A stretch of DNA of 64,000 nucleotides from Streblospio benedicti (lineage: Eukaryota > Annelida > Polychaeta > Spionida > Spionidae), in the NCBI GenBank assembly GCA_019095985.1, contig CM032667.1, forward strand, positions 41,440,861 to 41,504,860, written 5' to 3'. A program made the position numbers and the translations under genes. Under the pieces are notes generated by a model. The model worked only from the letters and a program-made list of their open reading frames with translations. It had not been told where the DNA came from and made no database searches. Positions 23,051 through 33,755 of the stretch are shown here, piece by piece (positions within the stretch are counted from its first letter, which is position 1; every line of letters starts with the position of its first letter).

Positions 23051-23842
23051 AAGGCTATCTAGGACATGAAGAAAACATCAAAAATCCAGGAAACTTCATT
23101 GATGACCCTCCAAGTCAATGTGTACAATGTTTTTTCAAATAGCAAACAATGCTTGAGTTATGATTCCACCATCAAAAGTGGTATTCTGCCTTTCTTCAGA
23201 TTGATGGGATGTTTTTGCTTCTCCATTGAAAGGACTGCCTTTGTTATCGATTCCCCTTCATAGCACTTCTTCAATATTGTAAGGTCAGATAGAGAATTTT
23301 TGAAAGACAATAGTTATCTCTTGCATTGTGCATGGCTTGACTTTATTAGATTGAAAACTTGACACTATGATTTTGAAGACAGATGTTTACCATTAAATGA
23401 GTCTTTGGTTTTGCACTGGCGTGGATGTGCTTTAGTTTCAATGACGTTGAAACAGGCCTCTCAATCATTATTGTCTATACCAAATTTTAATAACTTTGGT
23501 TGGAAGGTCGTGGATGAATGCTTGCAATATGTTTAGGACAGTGATGAAAATTTTAGTCGAATAAAGGCGAATGTTGCATTGATTAAAGAAGGATGTGGAT
23601 GCAAAAAGACCAGGTGTGCAGCTGACCAGAAAAGATGCAAGTGTAGAAATAATGGCAGACATTGTGGTGCAGGATGCAAGTGTATCAATTGCTTGAATTT
23701 ACCAGTAGATGTTATCTCATCCAAAGAAGATGAAGTTATTGATACTGTACACCAGGAAATAGATATTTATGAATCCAAATCAACAGACCAAATAATTGTT
23801 CTAGAGGGCAATATTCTCTATTTGAAGGGATTGAACAAATAG
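21478..23842 (+). pseudogene. CXC-tailed repeat protein family, copy 2 (most complete)
   Basis: Same order as copy 1, continuing through LALYWTGESYIHQGLIEKF (about 22980-23040), HCAWLDFIRLKT, LPLNESLVLHWRGCALVSM (23390-23445) and NNFGWKVVDE (about 23490). The C-terminal tail (23579-23842) reads CGCKKTRCAADQKRCKCRNN, then GRHCGAGCKCINCLN. The nine or more regularly spaced cysteines resemble a tesmin/TSO1-type CXC motif. The segment upstream, L-x-G-C-D-Y-x-x-F-F-x-G-x-GKA in family memory, recalls the FEN1/XPG helix-hairpin loop but is degraded here. It has numerous stops. Function is unknown and any nuclease role is inference. Confidence 0.68.
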
Positions 23843-23952
23843 TTGAATAGTGTCTTTTTTTTCATTCGGCGAAAAAACTTTGATTCCTAGTTTCAGATTT
23901 TCTTTGGACCTAAAATTTTCAAGAGGCGGGGAGGGAAAAAAAAAAAAACATA

Positions 23953-24160
23953 TGACTGCTGCTCTGGGTCGGGTGGAAAATTTAAAAAAAAAATCTAAAA
24001 TTAAAGAGTAGGGAGGAAAATATAAAAAAAAATGCTCATTTCCAAGGAGAGGGAGGAACAAAATAAAAAATTTAATCCAAAATTTGTATTATCAAAATAC
24101 ATTGTTTTAAAAAGACTGTGTGTTTATGTTAATAGTTCACCTCAATCGGCCGGAACACAC
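23953..24160 (+). repeat. 200-bp repeat module, copy 1
   Basis: The module starts GACTGCTGCTCTGGGTCGGG, continues with A-rich text and GGAGAGGGAGGAACAAAAT, and ends CCTCAATCGGCCGGAACACAC. It recurs at 25203 and 27267; a fourth, partial copy starts right after the N gap at 26059. It replaces the normal leader of the following family copy, so that a short open frame reads from the module into the family N-terminus. Confidence 0.8.
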
Positions 24161-25202
24161 ATTGATGCCGAGCTACGCAAAGGATTGACCCATGACTCCC
24201 TCAATAGATGTACAGATTTCAAGAGAAACAGAAAATTCCTTTTTCATGTGAGGGAAGCTTTGTACTGTGTGCAAATCAAAGAATTATTTCGCAGACATTT
24301 ATTATATCATCGAACATTGCAGAAGCTACAAAAAATGTTTTAGTTTTATTGAAAAATGAAAAATCGACTGACTACACTGACGTTACATAGTTTCTTCTCA
24401 AGCCTTTTAGACTAGATAAAAGGATTAGATGAAGAGTTCTACATTTACAGGCAAGCTATGAGAGATAAGGATGAAACGTTTTCTTTTAGGGATTCATTTA
24501 TACACTGAGACTTAATGAATTACATTGTCTTGACCATTGCTGTACGAAGTGGAGACTGGAATCCAGGAAATTATTGCCTGGAAAATGTGATCCAATTTCA
24601 CGTGAAAAATAAATCATTTTACTCTTGAATGTTGGTCCAACATTTTGCGCACTTTGAACATTTTCCAGCACATGTTATTTATTATAAAAGACTCAGATGA
24701 GGCAAAAGTGCCCATAAAGTAAAAAAATATATATGGATAGTTGAAATGCCAAGGGCTCTTGCAACAGAAAATGGTCCTCCACACAAACGTTCAAAGTCGT
24801 TTGCAACAAACTTTTATAAAGCAAGGTACTCTGAGAACGTTCAAGGGTTGTTCACAAATAAAATCCATGAATCCCTGATTCCATAGAGTGCGTTTTATTA
24901 GATCGAATGTTCGTAATCAACAGTGGTCCTATATCCACGTGCAATACTTTTGGTGATTATGCAGCTTTCATATATAGAAAAGCGTTGGATTTTTTAATTT
25001 TTTCAAATAAGAAGCCAAAGAACTTTATCTGATGTTTGACGATTCTGGTCAAAATGGCATCAGTCAAAAAAATTTGGAACATACTCGTAGAGATGCTGAT
25101 AAGACATCTAGCGCTGATATTGAAGATATTAATGAAGATACACATCTTCCATCATGTAAGTAGCAGGACTTCTTGGAAAACCGAAAGAATAAGAGAAAAT
25201 GA
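24160..25202 (+). pseudogene. CXC-tailed repeat protein family, copy 3
   Basis: Near-identical to copies 1 and 2 from ELRKGLTHDSLNRCTDF to the GAKEVYLIFDDSG-like region and the DFLENRKNKRK segment. It is cut at about 25202 by a further copy of the 200-bp module. Stops are shared with copies 1 and 2 (for example at the end of the N-terminal piece), which suggests that these copies were amplified after inactivation. Confidence 0.62.
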
Positions 25203-25410
25203 TGACTGCTGCTCTGGGTCGGGTGGAAAATTTAAAAAAAAATCTAAAATTAAAGAGTAGGGAGGAAAATATATAAAAAATGCTCATTTCCAAGGAGAGG
25301 GAGGAACAAAATAAAAAATCTAATCAAAAATTTGTATTATCAAAATACATTGTTTTAAAGAGACTGTGTGTTTGTTTTAATAGTTCACCTCAATCGGCCG
25401 GAACACACTT
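25203..25410 (+). repeat. 200-bp repeat module, copy 2
   Basis: Same module as at 23953, offset by about 1250 bp. It is followed by unrelated sequence (TTGGTATCACTCGGTTGAG) instead of a family copy. Confidence 0.8.
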
Positions 25411-25958
25411 TGGTATCACTCGGTTGAGTATCATGTGGACCAAAGTATTCTACAACAAAATCTACCAGTCAAATTTATCCATACAATCTCAGTTTTCTCA
25501 ACAAATAAATATTTCACGTGTAATTAAATGACCAAGAATCAAAGATACCCCCACCTGTTTTAGATAACCACAAACTTTTAGACGGCGATAAGCCCCTCTT
25601 TATCATGTAATTACATATTACTTATGCACACGGCTTGACATTCATGGTCGTCGTGCAGAAAAATTAAAAATGAGGACTAGTTAGTGTTTCAGTCTCACCA
25701 CAGGGCATGCCTTTCATTAGCGTGGGTGTGTTTGTGGTGTCACGAGGAGTGTGTTAAGTAAATGATTATAGCAGGTATGGGGTAGAGGTATGGGAGCAGA
25801 TTTGGGTGATCTATGACTAAGCCTACATTTATTTCTTCATTCTTCTATGATAGATATAAGCACAAATCTTATCAATTATTGATAGAAGCGATACTATATT
25901 TATGACTTTTTTTTTCATTTTCAGGTCACACCTGACACAAATTTGACACAACTGTTTA

Positions 25959-26058
25959 NNNNNNNNNNNNNNNNNNNNNNNNNNNNNNNNNNNNNNNNNN
26001 NNNNNNNNNNNNNNNNNNNNNNNNNNNNNNNNNNNNNNNNNNNNNNNNNNNNNNNNNN
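25959..26058. other. Assembly gap, exactly 100 N
   Basis: Exactly 100 N is a conventional placeholder for a gap of unknown size. Confidence 0.99.
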
Positions 26059-26221
26059 AAAAAAAAAATTAAAGAGTGGGGGGAAAATATAAAAAAAATG
26101 CTCATTTCAAGGGAGGAGGAACAAAATAAAAATTTAATCCAAAATTTGTATTATCCAAAATACATTGTTTTTAAAAGACTGTGTGTTTATGTTAATAGTT
26201 TCACCTCAATCGGCCGGAACA

Positions 26222-27262
26222 CACATTGATGCCGAGGCTACGCAAAGGATTGACCCTTGACTCCCTCAATAGATGTACAGATTTCAAGAAAACAGAAAAA
26301 TTCCTTTTTCATGTGAGGGAAGCTTTGTACTGTGTGCAAATCAAAAGAATTATTTCAGAGACATTTAGTATATCATCGAACATTGCAGAAGCTACAAAAA
26401 ATGTTTTTAGTTTTATTGAAAAATGAAAAAATCGACTGACTACACTGGCGTTACATAGTTTCTTCTCAAGCCTTTTAGACTAGATAAAAGGGATTAGATG
26501 AAAGTTCTACATTTACAGGCAAGCTATGAGAGATAAGGATGAAACGTTTTCTTTTAGGGATTCATTTATACACTGAGACTTGATGAATTACATTGTCTTG
26601 ACCATTGCTGTCAGAATTGGAGACTGGAATCCAGGAAATTGTGCCTGGAAAATGTGATCCAATTTCACGTGACAAATAAATCATTTTACTCTTGAATGTT
26701 GGTCCAACATTTTGCGCACTTTAGACATTTTTTCAGCATGTTATTTATTATAAAAGACTCAGATGAGGCAAAAAGTGCCCATAGTAAAAAAATATATATG
26801 GATAGTTGAAATGCCAAAAGGGCTCTTGCAACAGAAAATGGTCCTCCACACAAGCACGTTCAAAGTCGTTTGCAACAAACTTTTAAAAGCAAGGTACTCT
26901 GAAAGGCGTTCAAGGGTTGTTCACAAATAAAAATCCATGAATCCCTGATTCCATAGAGTGCGTTTTATTAGATCGAATGTTAAGTAATCAACAGTGGTCC
27001 CTATATCCCGTGCAATACTTTTGGTGATTATGCAGCTTTCATATATAGAAAAGCGTTGGATTTTTTAATTTTCAAATAAGAACCCAAAGAACTTTATCTG
27101 ATGTTTAACGATTCTGGTCAAAATGGCATCAGTCAAAAAAATTTGGAACATACTCGTGAGATGCTGATAAGACATCTAGCTGATATTGAAGATATTAATG
27201 AAGATACATCATCTTCATGTAAGTAGCAGGACTTCTTGGAAAACCGAAAAAGAATAAGAGAA
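26222..27262 (+). pseudogene. CXC-tailed repeat protein family, copy 4 (likely the same locus as copy 3)
   Basis: Same content as 24160-25202 but with extra small indels. Because both sit inside the duplicated contig ends, this is probably not a separate genomic copy. Confidence 0.6.
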
Positions 27263-27266
27263 AATG

Positions 27267-27476
27267 ATGACTGCTGCTCTGGGTCGGGTGGAAAATTTAG
27301 AAAAAAAAATCTAAAATTAAAGAGTAGGGAGGAAAATATATAAAAAATGCTCATTTCCAAGGAGAGGGAGGAACAAAATAAAAAATCTAATCAAAAATTT
27401 GTATTATCAAAATACATTGTTTTAAAGAGACTGTGTGTTTGTTTTAATAGTTCACCTCAATCGGCCGGAACACACT
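27267..27476 (+). repeat. 200-bp repeat module, copy 3
   Basis: Matches 25203-25410 almost base for base and probably represents the same locus. Confidence 0.75.
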
Positions 27477-27988
27477 TTGGTATCACTCGGTTGAGTATCA
27501 TGTGGACCAAAGTATTTTACAACAAAATCTACCAGTCAAATTTATCCATACAATCTCAGTTTTCTCAACAAATAAATATTTCACGTGTAATTAAATGACC
27601 AAGAATCAAAGATACCCCCACCTGTTTTAGATAACCACAAACTTTTACGGCGATAAGCCCCTCTTTATCATGTAATTACATATTACTTATGCACACGGCT
27701 TGACATTCATGGTCGATCGTGCAGAAAATTGTAAAATGAGGACTAGTTAGTGTTTCAGTCTCACCACAGGGCATGCCTTTCATTAGCGTGGGTGTGTTTG
27801 TGGTGTAGAGGTATGGGAGCAGATTTGGGTGATCTATGACTAAGCCTACATTTATTTCTTCATTCTTCTATGATAGATATAAGCACAAATCTTATCAATT
27901 ATTGATAGAAGGCTTATGACTTTTTTTTTCATTTTCAGGTCACACCTGACACAAATTTGACACAACTGTTTATTGAAAATTATTTTAA

Positions 27989-28690
27989 ATGGAAGCAACC
28001 ACAGGTGGAACAATAGTAGATTCAAAAGCATCTTTACGCCAGGGAAATCTACATGATAGGATTTCAAAGTTTGTTCTTTCAACACTTGCATCGTACTTTG
28101 TTGTTAATGAATTTGATGTCGTAAGTATGAAACAAGATGCTTTTCAAATGTTTTTTTGTGGCCATGTGCAAAAGATCACCATATCAAATAATGTAACAGC
28201 TCAGGAAACTCTTAGTTTATTATATCTGGCTATCTGTCTACTGCCCTGAGACCTTATCGGATGAGCAGTAGTTCAAGTAGCTCGTTAAGGCCAGACCCGA
28301 GAGGTGGTGCTCAAACAAAGACAAACTACAGAATCACGAAGAAAAGAAAGCAAAGTTCTTGTAGAGAGAGACAAGAGGGCAAAGAAAAAGATTAAAGCCT
28401 GCAGAAGGAAGGAACATCGAGCGCAAGAGAAAGAAGCAGCAGAGCCCTAGTTCTAGCGAAGATAGCGATGCTGAATCAAGTGAGTTCGAATATTATATTT
28501 CATTCCAAAAGCTCTAGTTCTTCTTCCTCATCAGACGAAGAACAGATAGAATTGCCATCCAAGACACCCAAGTACACGATCGGAGAGGATAAAGGAAATA
28601 AAGGAAAAAAGTTGGGTAGAGCTCATTAGTTCTCAAGCAGTAGCCGATAGCAGATATAATAAACTTACAGTCACCTTTCATATACAATCA
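27989..28690 (+). other. Unassigned coding-like stretch (possible gene fragment)
   Basis: An open frame from ATG 27989 to 28249 begins MEATTGGTIVDSKASLRQGN and includes FVLSTLASYFVVNEFDVVSM. Beyond it are strongly basic text (KRAKKKIKACRRKEHRAQEK, about 28370-28430) and Ser/Glu-rich text (SPSSSEDSDAESSEFE, about 28440-28490; then SSDEEQIELPSKTPKY, about 28530-28575) in other frames. The composition resembles a disordered linker of a nuclear protein. It lies upstream of the SWIM-finger fragment and may belong to that gene. No family is recognised. Confidence 0.35.
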
Positions 28691-29203
28691 GGTAACTTTT
28701 AAATTAAGTGTGAAGTACTACCTTTCATGAGCACTGATAAACTTTATAAAGGAATTTTAGTTGTAAATGAGTAAATCGCAATTGAACAAGCTAATTGCTT
28801 ATGTCCTAGTGGGCAGGGCCGGGGTGCATAAAGAACTGGTGAAAATCGTTAAAATTGCGTTACGACGATAGCCAAATAAACAAACGAAATTGCAGCGAAC
28901 GACTTCGTAAAAATTACGATAAATTGACGTGCATAAAAGTTTTCGTTCATGTAGTACTCAATAGCCGTGAATTGTACTTGCGAATCGCACGTGCAGCATT
29001 GAATGACACTATTCCAGGTGATTTTGTTGTGTTCAAAAGCATAGTCATTGTAACATGTGAACAATGCCCTCAACTGGCACATCTTGATTGCCGCATGAAC
29101 TTTCCACACATATCATCAGGCCAACTTCTGTCTAATGAATTGCCATTAAAGTGTACAAATTACATTTCTAATCACAATCATAAGTAATAAAAGAGCAGCT
29201 AAG

Positions 29204-29431
29204 TTTGAAAGGGAGGAGCTAGAAATTATACTTGACGTGGTAGAGGAAAACACTGGCCTTGTCATGCACCCTAAAACCAAAGAAAATGCATTCGCTAAAG
29301 AAGCTTTATGGGAAACAATAAGTGTAAAAGTCAATGCTGTGTCTCATACCCAAAGAAACAGTGCCAGCCTACAAAACCGTTGGAATGACTGGGTATATAA
29401 TGCCAAAAGGAAGGGCACTCAAAGACTTTGA
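29204..29431 (+). pseudogene. SANT/Myb-like accessory protein of Harbinger, first copy
   Basis: Reads FEREELEIILDVVEENTGLV, then EALWETISVKVNAVS and LQNRWNDWVYNAKRK. This is the MSANTD/NAIF1-type trihelix pattern with spaced tryptophans, used by Harbinger elements to bind DNA and import the transposase. ATG 29237 lies inside the domain, so the true start is upstream or lost. A following piece (29429-29630) reads LLDIFVESTGGATKKAIQ. Confidence 0.65.
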
Positions 29432-29798
29432 TTCTAGGTTGCTAGATATCTTTGTGGAATCCACTGGTGGGGCCACCAAGAAAGCAATACAACCAAGCGC
29501 ATCAAGCTCAGAAGACCTGTCAACACTCCCTGTAATGCACACTTCTCAAACTTGGTTTAATGCATCCTTGAACGTGGTCATTGTGTTGGTAACAGGTATA
29601 GATGTACATTCCGACGATGCCAACAGCTAGTTGGTGAAACTGTCAATGTAAGGGAAAAAAATGTGTTGTTATGTAAAGAATTATGTATATAAATTGGTTT
29701 AATGCAGATGAAAAGTCGATAATGGTGGAATACATAGCCAATTAGCCATACATAAAAATGTTCTTTTTGGAAGTTTTAGTAACAACATAACTCATGAA

Positions 29799-30083
29799 AT
29801 GAAACAAAAACTGTGGTCTGGACTAACAAACAAAATAAACAGTCACTCATGTAAAAATCGTACAGTGAAAAGCGTGCAAGACAAATGGAAGAAATGGTGC
29901 AGCAGTGTTAAGCAAAAGGCTGCTAGTATCAAAAGAGCTGAACGGACATCCTCGGGGAGAAATGAGACAAATAGTATTGTCAAGCTAACTCAGCAAGAAG
30001 AACTTGTGGCTGATATTATTGGTGAAGTCGCCATTGAAGGTATTGCAGACAGAATAGACATTTTGCAACTACATAATAAGTGA
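29799..30083 (+). CDS. SANT/Myb-like accessory protein of Harbinger, second copy
   Basis: 94 codons from ATG 29799. LWSGLTNKINSHSCKNRTVK and QDKWKKWCSSVKQK give helices 2-3 of a SANT/Myb-like fold. The tail LTQQEELVADIIGEVAIEGI is typical of NAIF1-like Harbinger proteins. It lacks helix 1, so it is partial or starts upstream. It is similar in layout to the frame at 29204, which suggests an internal duplication or a second accessory gene. It overlaps the 3' end of the minus-strand transposase. Confidence 0.6.
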   Translation: MKQKLWSGLTNKINSHSCKNRTVKSVQDKWKKWCSSVKQKAASIKRAERTSSGRNETNSIVKLTQQEELVADIIGEVAIEGIADRIDILQLHNK

Positions 30084-30642
30084 ACTTTGTTGTGGCATCA
30101 CATATGGCCAATATGTTTAAACTATGTCCTCCCTTTCTGCTCACATATAAATGTTCATCTTCAACAGGAGTTTCAATATTGATGAGAGTGCCATCTATCG
30201 CACCAATGACATTTGCGAAGTTAGCAATGTCATAGAACGCTTGCTTTACATCTATGACATCATTTCTTCTGCTTGGAAATCTGATGAATTGGTTCTTGAC
30301 ATTACAAAGAGCTGGCGTTACCCTTGTCACAATTCTTCTCACAGAGGTCCTGTGTATACCAATACCATCACCAACTACACGCTGAAAACTACCACACGCG
30401 TAATATCTTAATGTGCAGAAAATCTGTAACATTCCTGGGATCGCAAGCTTTCTTTCAGTTTGAGGTTCAGGGTTATGTCCAATAAGGTTGTACAGTTCTA
30501 TAATCAAATTTCGAGACAGTCTGTATCTAGCGATAATCTCCATGTGATTATAAGCATCTAGGGGGTGTAGTCTGTCTCTAAATATCCTATTTCTACGAAT
30601 ATTTTGATTGTTTAAATTTCTGACATGCATAAACACAGCCAT
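30016..30642 (-). pseudogene. HARBI1-like transposase, C-terminally truncated
   Basis: 208 codons from ATG at 30642. The N-terminal half reads DRLHPLDAYNHMEIIARYRL and LRYYACGSFQRVVGDGIGI, ending in RTSVRRIVTRV, the helix-turn-helix region of HARBI1/PIF transposases. The core has GAIDGTLINIETP (first catalytic Asp) and SLNILAICDATTKF (region before the second Asp). Typical relatives have about 350 residues. Here the frame ends soon after this point, and the second-Asp/Glu half of the DDE site is missing. It is therefore inactive. Confidence 0.85.
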
Positions 30643-31204
30643 CGTTCATAGACGTAACGAAACAGCGGGAGCTTTTGGCGAGATCTAATTGATGAGCGTT
30701 TTTGATCGGTGTAACAATCGTCGTTATTGTTTAAAAAGTTTTGTGCACCTCATATGCATCGGTAAGGTACTGTAACGGCGACGATACGGCCATAACGATA
30801 TCGTAATAGCTTTATGCACCCCAGCCCAGGGGCCAAAACCTGCCTGCAAACAGATTGCTGCTCTTTGTTATGCCATAGAGGAATTTGTTCGCCTCTTCAC
30901 TATGGGCGAGTTAGACGAAGCTTCCACTGAAAAATTGTGTGTTTTGGAATAGGCCCAGGACCAAAAAAATGATTCCTGTCCCAACATATGAGTTTCAATT
31001 TGAGAAACAAAAACATGGGAAGGAGGTAATTTCTAAAAAGGATAAATATCCGTCTTCGTACAATATTTCCACCATATGTAATAGTGATGTTGAAAGTGGT
31101 AAGAAGATGATACTAGAAGTACGAGCAAGATACTGGTGAAAATGTTGCAATGTTACAGGTGTTAGATTCAGATAACCCAGTGATGTCCATAGAAATGCAA
31201 TTAA

Positions 31205-31570
31205 CTGTAGGATGTATCATCCATAAACTGAATGATAGAATATGTTTGGGACAGTGACGAAAATTTTAGTCAAGTAAATGCGAATGTTGCATTTATTTAA
31301 GAATGATGTGGATGCAAAAAGACCAGGTGAGTTACTGACAAGAAAAGATGCAAGTGCAGAAATAATGGCAGACATTGCGGTGCAGGATGCAAGTGTATCA
31401 ATTGCTTGAATCTACCAGTATAGATGTTATCTTATCCAAAGAAGATGAAGTTATTGATACTGAAAACAAAGAAATGGACATTTATGAATCCAAAACAAAA
31501 AAGTAAATAATTTTTCTAGAGGACAATGATTCTCCATTTGAAGGGAATGAACAACTAGTTGTATAGTGTC
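31205..31570 (+). pseudogene. CXC-tailed repeat protein family, copy 5 (C-terminal tail only)
   Basis: Reads DSDENFSQVNANVAF, then CGCKKTR, a stop, and KKRCKCRNNGRHCGAGCKC with INCLNLPV following. It matches the tail of copy 2 (23530-23830) with stops, so it is a decayed copy of the cysteine-rich C-terminus. Confidence 0.72.
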
Positions 31571-32200
31571 TTCTTTTCATTATACATGCGTGACAAGTAC
31601 CGTAGTACTGATGAAGACATTTTCATACAAAGCAAACAATCAAAATTTTGTTCAATATTGGGCTTTTAAATGTGTTTTCATTATAAACATTAAGTAACAA
31701 ACGTAATGCCATTTCTCGAAGTAACTACTGTGATAGTAGATTTTTTCTATATTCAAATGTTCATTTTCCAAGTTAGTATTTCATTACGTATTTTGTATTT
31801 ACGATTGTATGGTTTATAAAATTTTATACTTGGACTGTGTGTAGATAACATTAGATGTCATCTATAGTAGTAGAGTAGTAGAGTAGTAGACTATTTTCAA
31901 TATTTCCCTAATGTTTACATAAAATCTCTCACAAGTACATAAAAAATATGTTTAGATTCTTGATGTATATTTTCATTAATGATATCATCTCTGAATTCTT
32001 TTTGCATGCTTTTCTCAGCAATCTGTACATGTAATACATGATTTTTATTGATATTCAATTTTCAATAAAATAGACATTGAGACTTCAAAGAAAGTAAAAA
32101 ACGTGATTATATACTTGTTGTAGGTGATCAAAATTTATTTGATCATATGGAGGCATTGAAATCAGAATATGGAGAGAAATAGATTTTCATGTCCAGGTAT
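31571..32200. other. AT-rich sequence, short GTAGTAGA run
   Basis: Nothing coding is recognised. A short AGTAGAGTAGTAG tandem lies near 31868-31890. Confidence 0.5.
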
Positions 32201-32219
32201 TTCTTAATTTTCAGAAGGT

Positions 32220-32790
32220 ACTTTAACATATTTGAGGATGCTGGATTATCACACTTTGGTGCCAAGCTACGCAAAGGATTGACCCATGACTCCCTCAAGC
32301 GATGTACAGATTTCAAGAGAAACAGAAAATTCCTTTTTCACGTGTGGGAAGCTTTGACCGTGTGCAAATAAAAAAAATTCTCAAGTGGAGACAACCACGT
32401 ACTACTTCAAAGACATTTACTACATCATCCAACATTGCAGAAGCTACAACAAATGTTTTAGTTTTATTGAAAAATGAAAAATCAACTCACTACAATGACA
32501 TTACAGAGTTTCTTTTTCAAGCAAAAGTGAACCTTTTGCTGAAAAAGACCAGGTGTACAGCTGACCAGAAAAGATGCAAGTGTAGAAATAATGGCAGACA
32601 TTGCGGTACAGGATGCAAGTGTATCAATTGTTTGAATCTACCAGTAGATGTTGTCTTATCCAAAAAAGATGAAGTTATTGATACTGAAAACCAGGAAATG
32701 GACATTTATGAATCTGAATCAAAAGAGCAAATAATTGTTCTAGATGACAATGATTCTCTATTTGAAGGGATTGAACAACTAGTTGTATAA
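32220..32790 (+). pseudogene. CXC-tailed repeat protein family, copy 6 (N-terminus joined to tail)
   Basis: The leader and N-terminal part (LRKGLTHDSLKRCTDFKRNR, about 32260-32330) run into the cysteine-rich tail. One open frame, 32302-32790, ends with KKTRCTADQKRCKCRNNGRH, then CGTGCKCINCLN and an acidic end. The middle and PIN-like parts present in copies 1-2 are gone. This shorter, partly open copy is either a deletion derivative or a processed or alternatively spliced form. Confidence 0.68.
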
Positions 32791-33741
32791 TGTCTTCTTT
32801 TCATTAAACATGCTTTCCAAGAAGTACTGATGAAGACGTTTTCATATAAATTTTAGGGTCTGAATACTTTTACAGCCAATCTACAAAATGAGATAGTTGT
32901 TCGAGAAAATGGCACATGTGACTAAGATACTCACTGTAAGCTGACTGTGTGCTGCAGTTCAGGAACACACGGTTCTATGAACAACGGGCTCTCCTCATCA
33001 CAGGCACATATTGACATACCTGTAATCATGCATAATGTAGAATGTCCATAAAATACAATGGACAATATTTAACCAAAAAAATCACTCATCTTCTTTATTC
33101 ATAGTTCTTCAGATTTGTTTAAGATATACATGTAGCTTGTGACCATTCAAACACCCTTGCCTGTAAAATACTAAACCCCCTTTGCTACAACATATCATGG
33201 CACTACTCAAAATTAGTCTCTGACCAGTGTCAGGCCATTAATTAAGATTCAGTCTCACATTCTGAACAGGTGCAAATGAGTCAATACACGAGATATTCAA
33301 ATTTTATCTAAACTCATTAAAAAGAAATATTTGAAGTTGTAACAACTAATGTTAAGCTATGAAACTTTGAACTTACTAGGACCCCACAAATCAGCCTTTG
33401 ATTTTAGCTCATCTGTCTTTAGATCAAGAGCCACGCCAAATAGCATCATGAATGTTAGTCGACAACCAATCAGGTCTGCATTCTCACTTCCTGTCGGATA
33501 AAAAATGCATTTTTTTCTATTAGGATTTTATTTCATCTGATCTTATCAATAAGCACATCAATAATATAAATTCAATGTAATTAAAGGAGATGACATTCTC
33601 ATGGTGAGACAATCAAGAGACATCTAAGGAATATTTTCACACTTCTCTCTCACACATCTTTTTAGCAAGCATATTTCTACCAACGATAGATATAGCTGAA
33701 GACAGGTTTTACAACCCTAAGCTTCCATTTTGACTATATCA
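32791..33741. other. AT-rich sequence, nothing recognised
   Basis: No exon or repeat family is identified in this stretch. Confidence 0.5.
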
Positions 33742-33755
33742 AGTGGCCCGTGGCG

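Larger units (their letters stand above)
23993..25958. repeat. Left half of a probable false duplication at an assembly gap
   Basis: This stretch, ending exactly at the N run, reappears after the N run at 26059-27974 in the same order and orientation. Both halves include the family copy, the module and the downstream TTGGTATCACTCGGTTGAG segment, and both end ACACAACTGTTTA. The left half stops there at the gap; the right half continues into new sequence. Confidence 0.85.
26059..27974. repeat. Right half of a probable false duplication
   Basis: This repeats 23993-25958. Its first 1.2 kb shows many single-base insertions and deletions against the left half, often in homopolymers (for example AAAAAATCG versus AAAAATCG, GCCGAGGCTACGC versus GCCGAGCTACGC). 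That pattern is typical of an unpolished contig end. It also lacks about 40 bp present at 25740-25785. Confidence 0.85.
28816..30827. mobile_element. PIF/Harbinger DNA transposon
   Basis: Inverted ends share CCGGGGTGCATAAAG (left) and CTTTATGCACCCCAG (right). AGG lies on both sides of the insertion point, as expected for a 3-bp target duplication: removing the element leaves ...GGGCAGGGGCC..., which restores a SWIM-finger reading. Inside are a transposase gene on the minus strand and two SANT/Myb-like open frames on the plus strand. This is the two-gene layout known for PIF/Harbinger, with an extra SANT copy. At 2.0 kb it is shorter than a complete element, and the transposase lacks its C-terminus. 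Confidence 0.85.
28730..31140 (+). pseudogene. SWIM zinc-finger protein (YqaJ class), interrupted by a Harbinger element
   Basis: To the left of the inserted element the frame reads EQANCLCPSGQG (about 28780-28818). To the right (30828 on) it reads PKPACKQIAALCYAIEEFVR (about 30833-30890). Together they match the SWIM zinc-finger layout CxCx(n)CxH as found in multi-copy animal proteins that also carry a YqaJ nuclease domain, followed by KLCVLE and RPRTKKMIPVPTYEF (about 30950-30990). The last zinc ligand is Q instead of H (CKQI), so the finger may be dead even apart from the insertion. The YqaJ domain itself is not found downstream. Confidence 0.6.
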
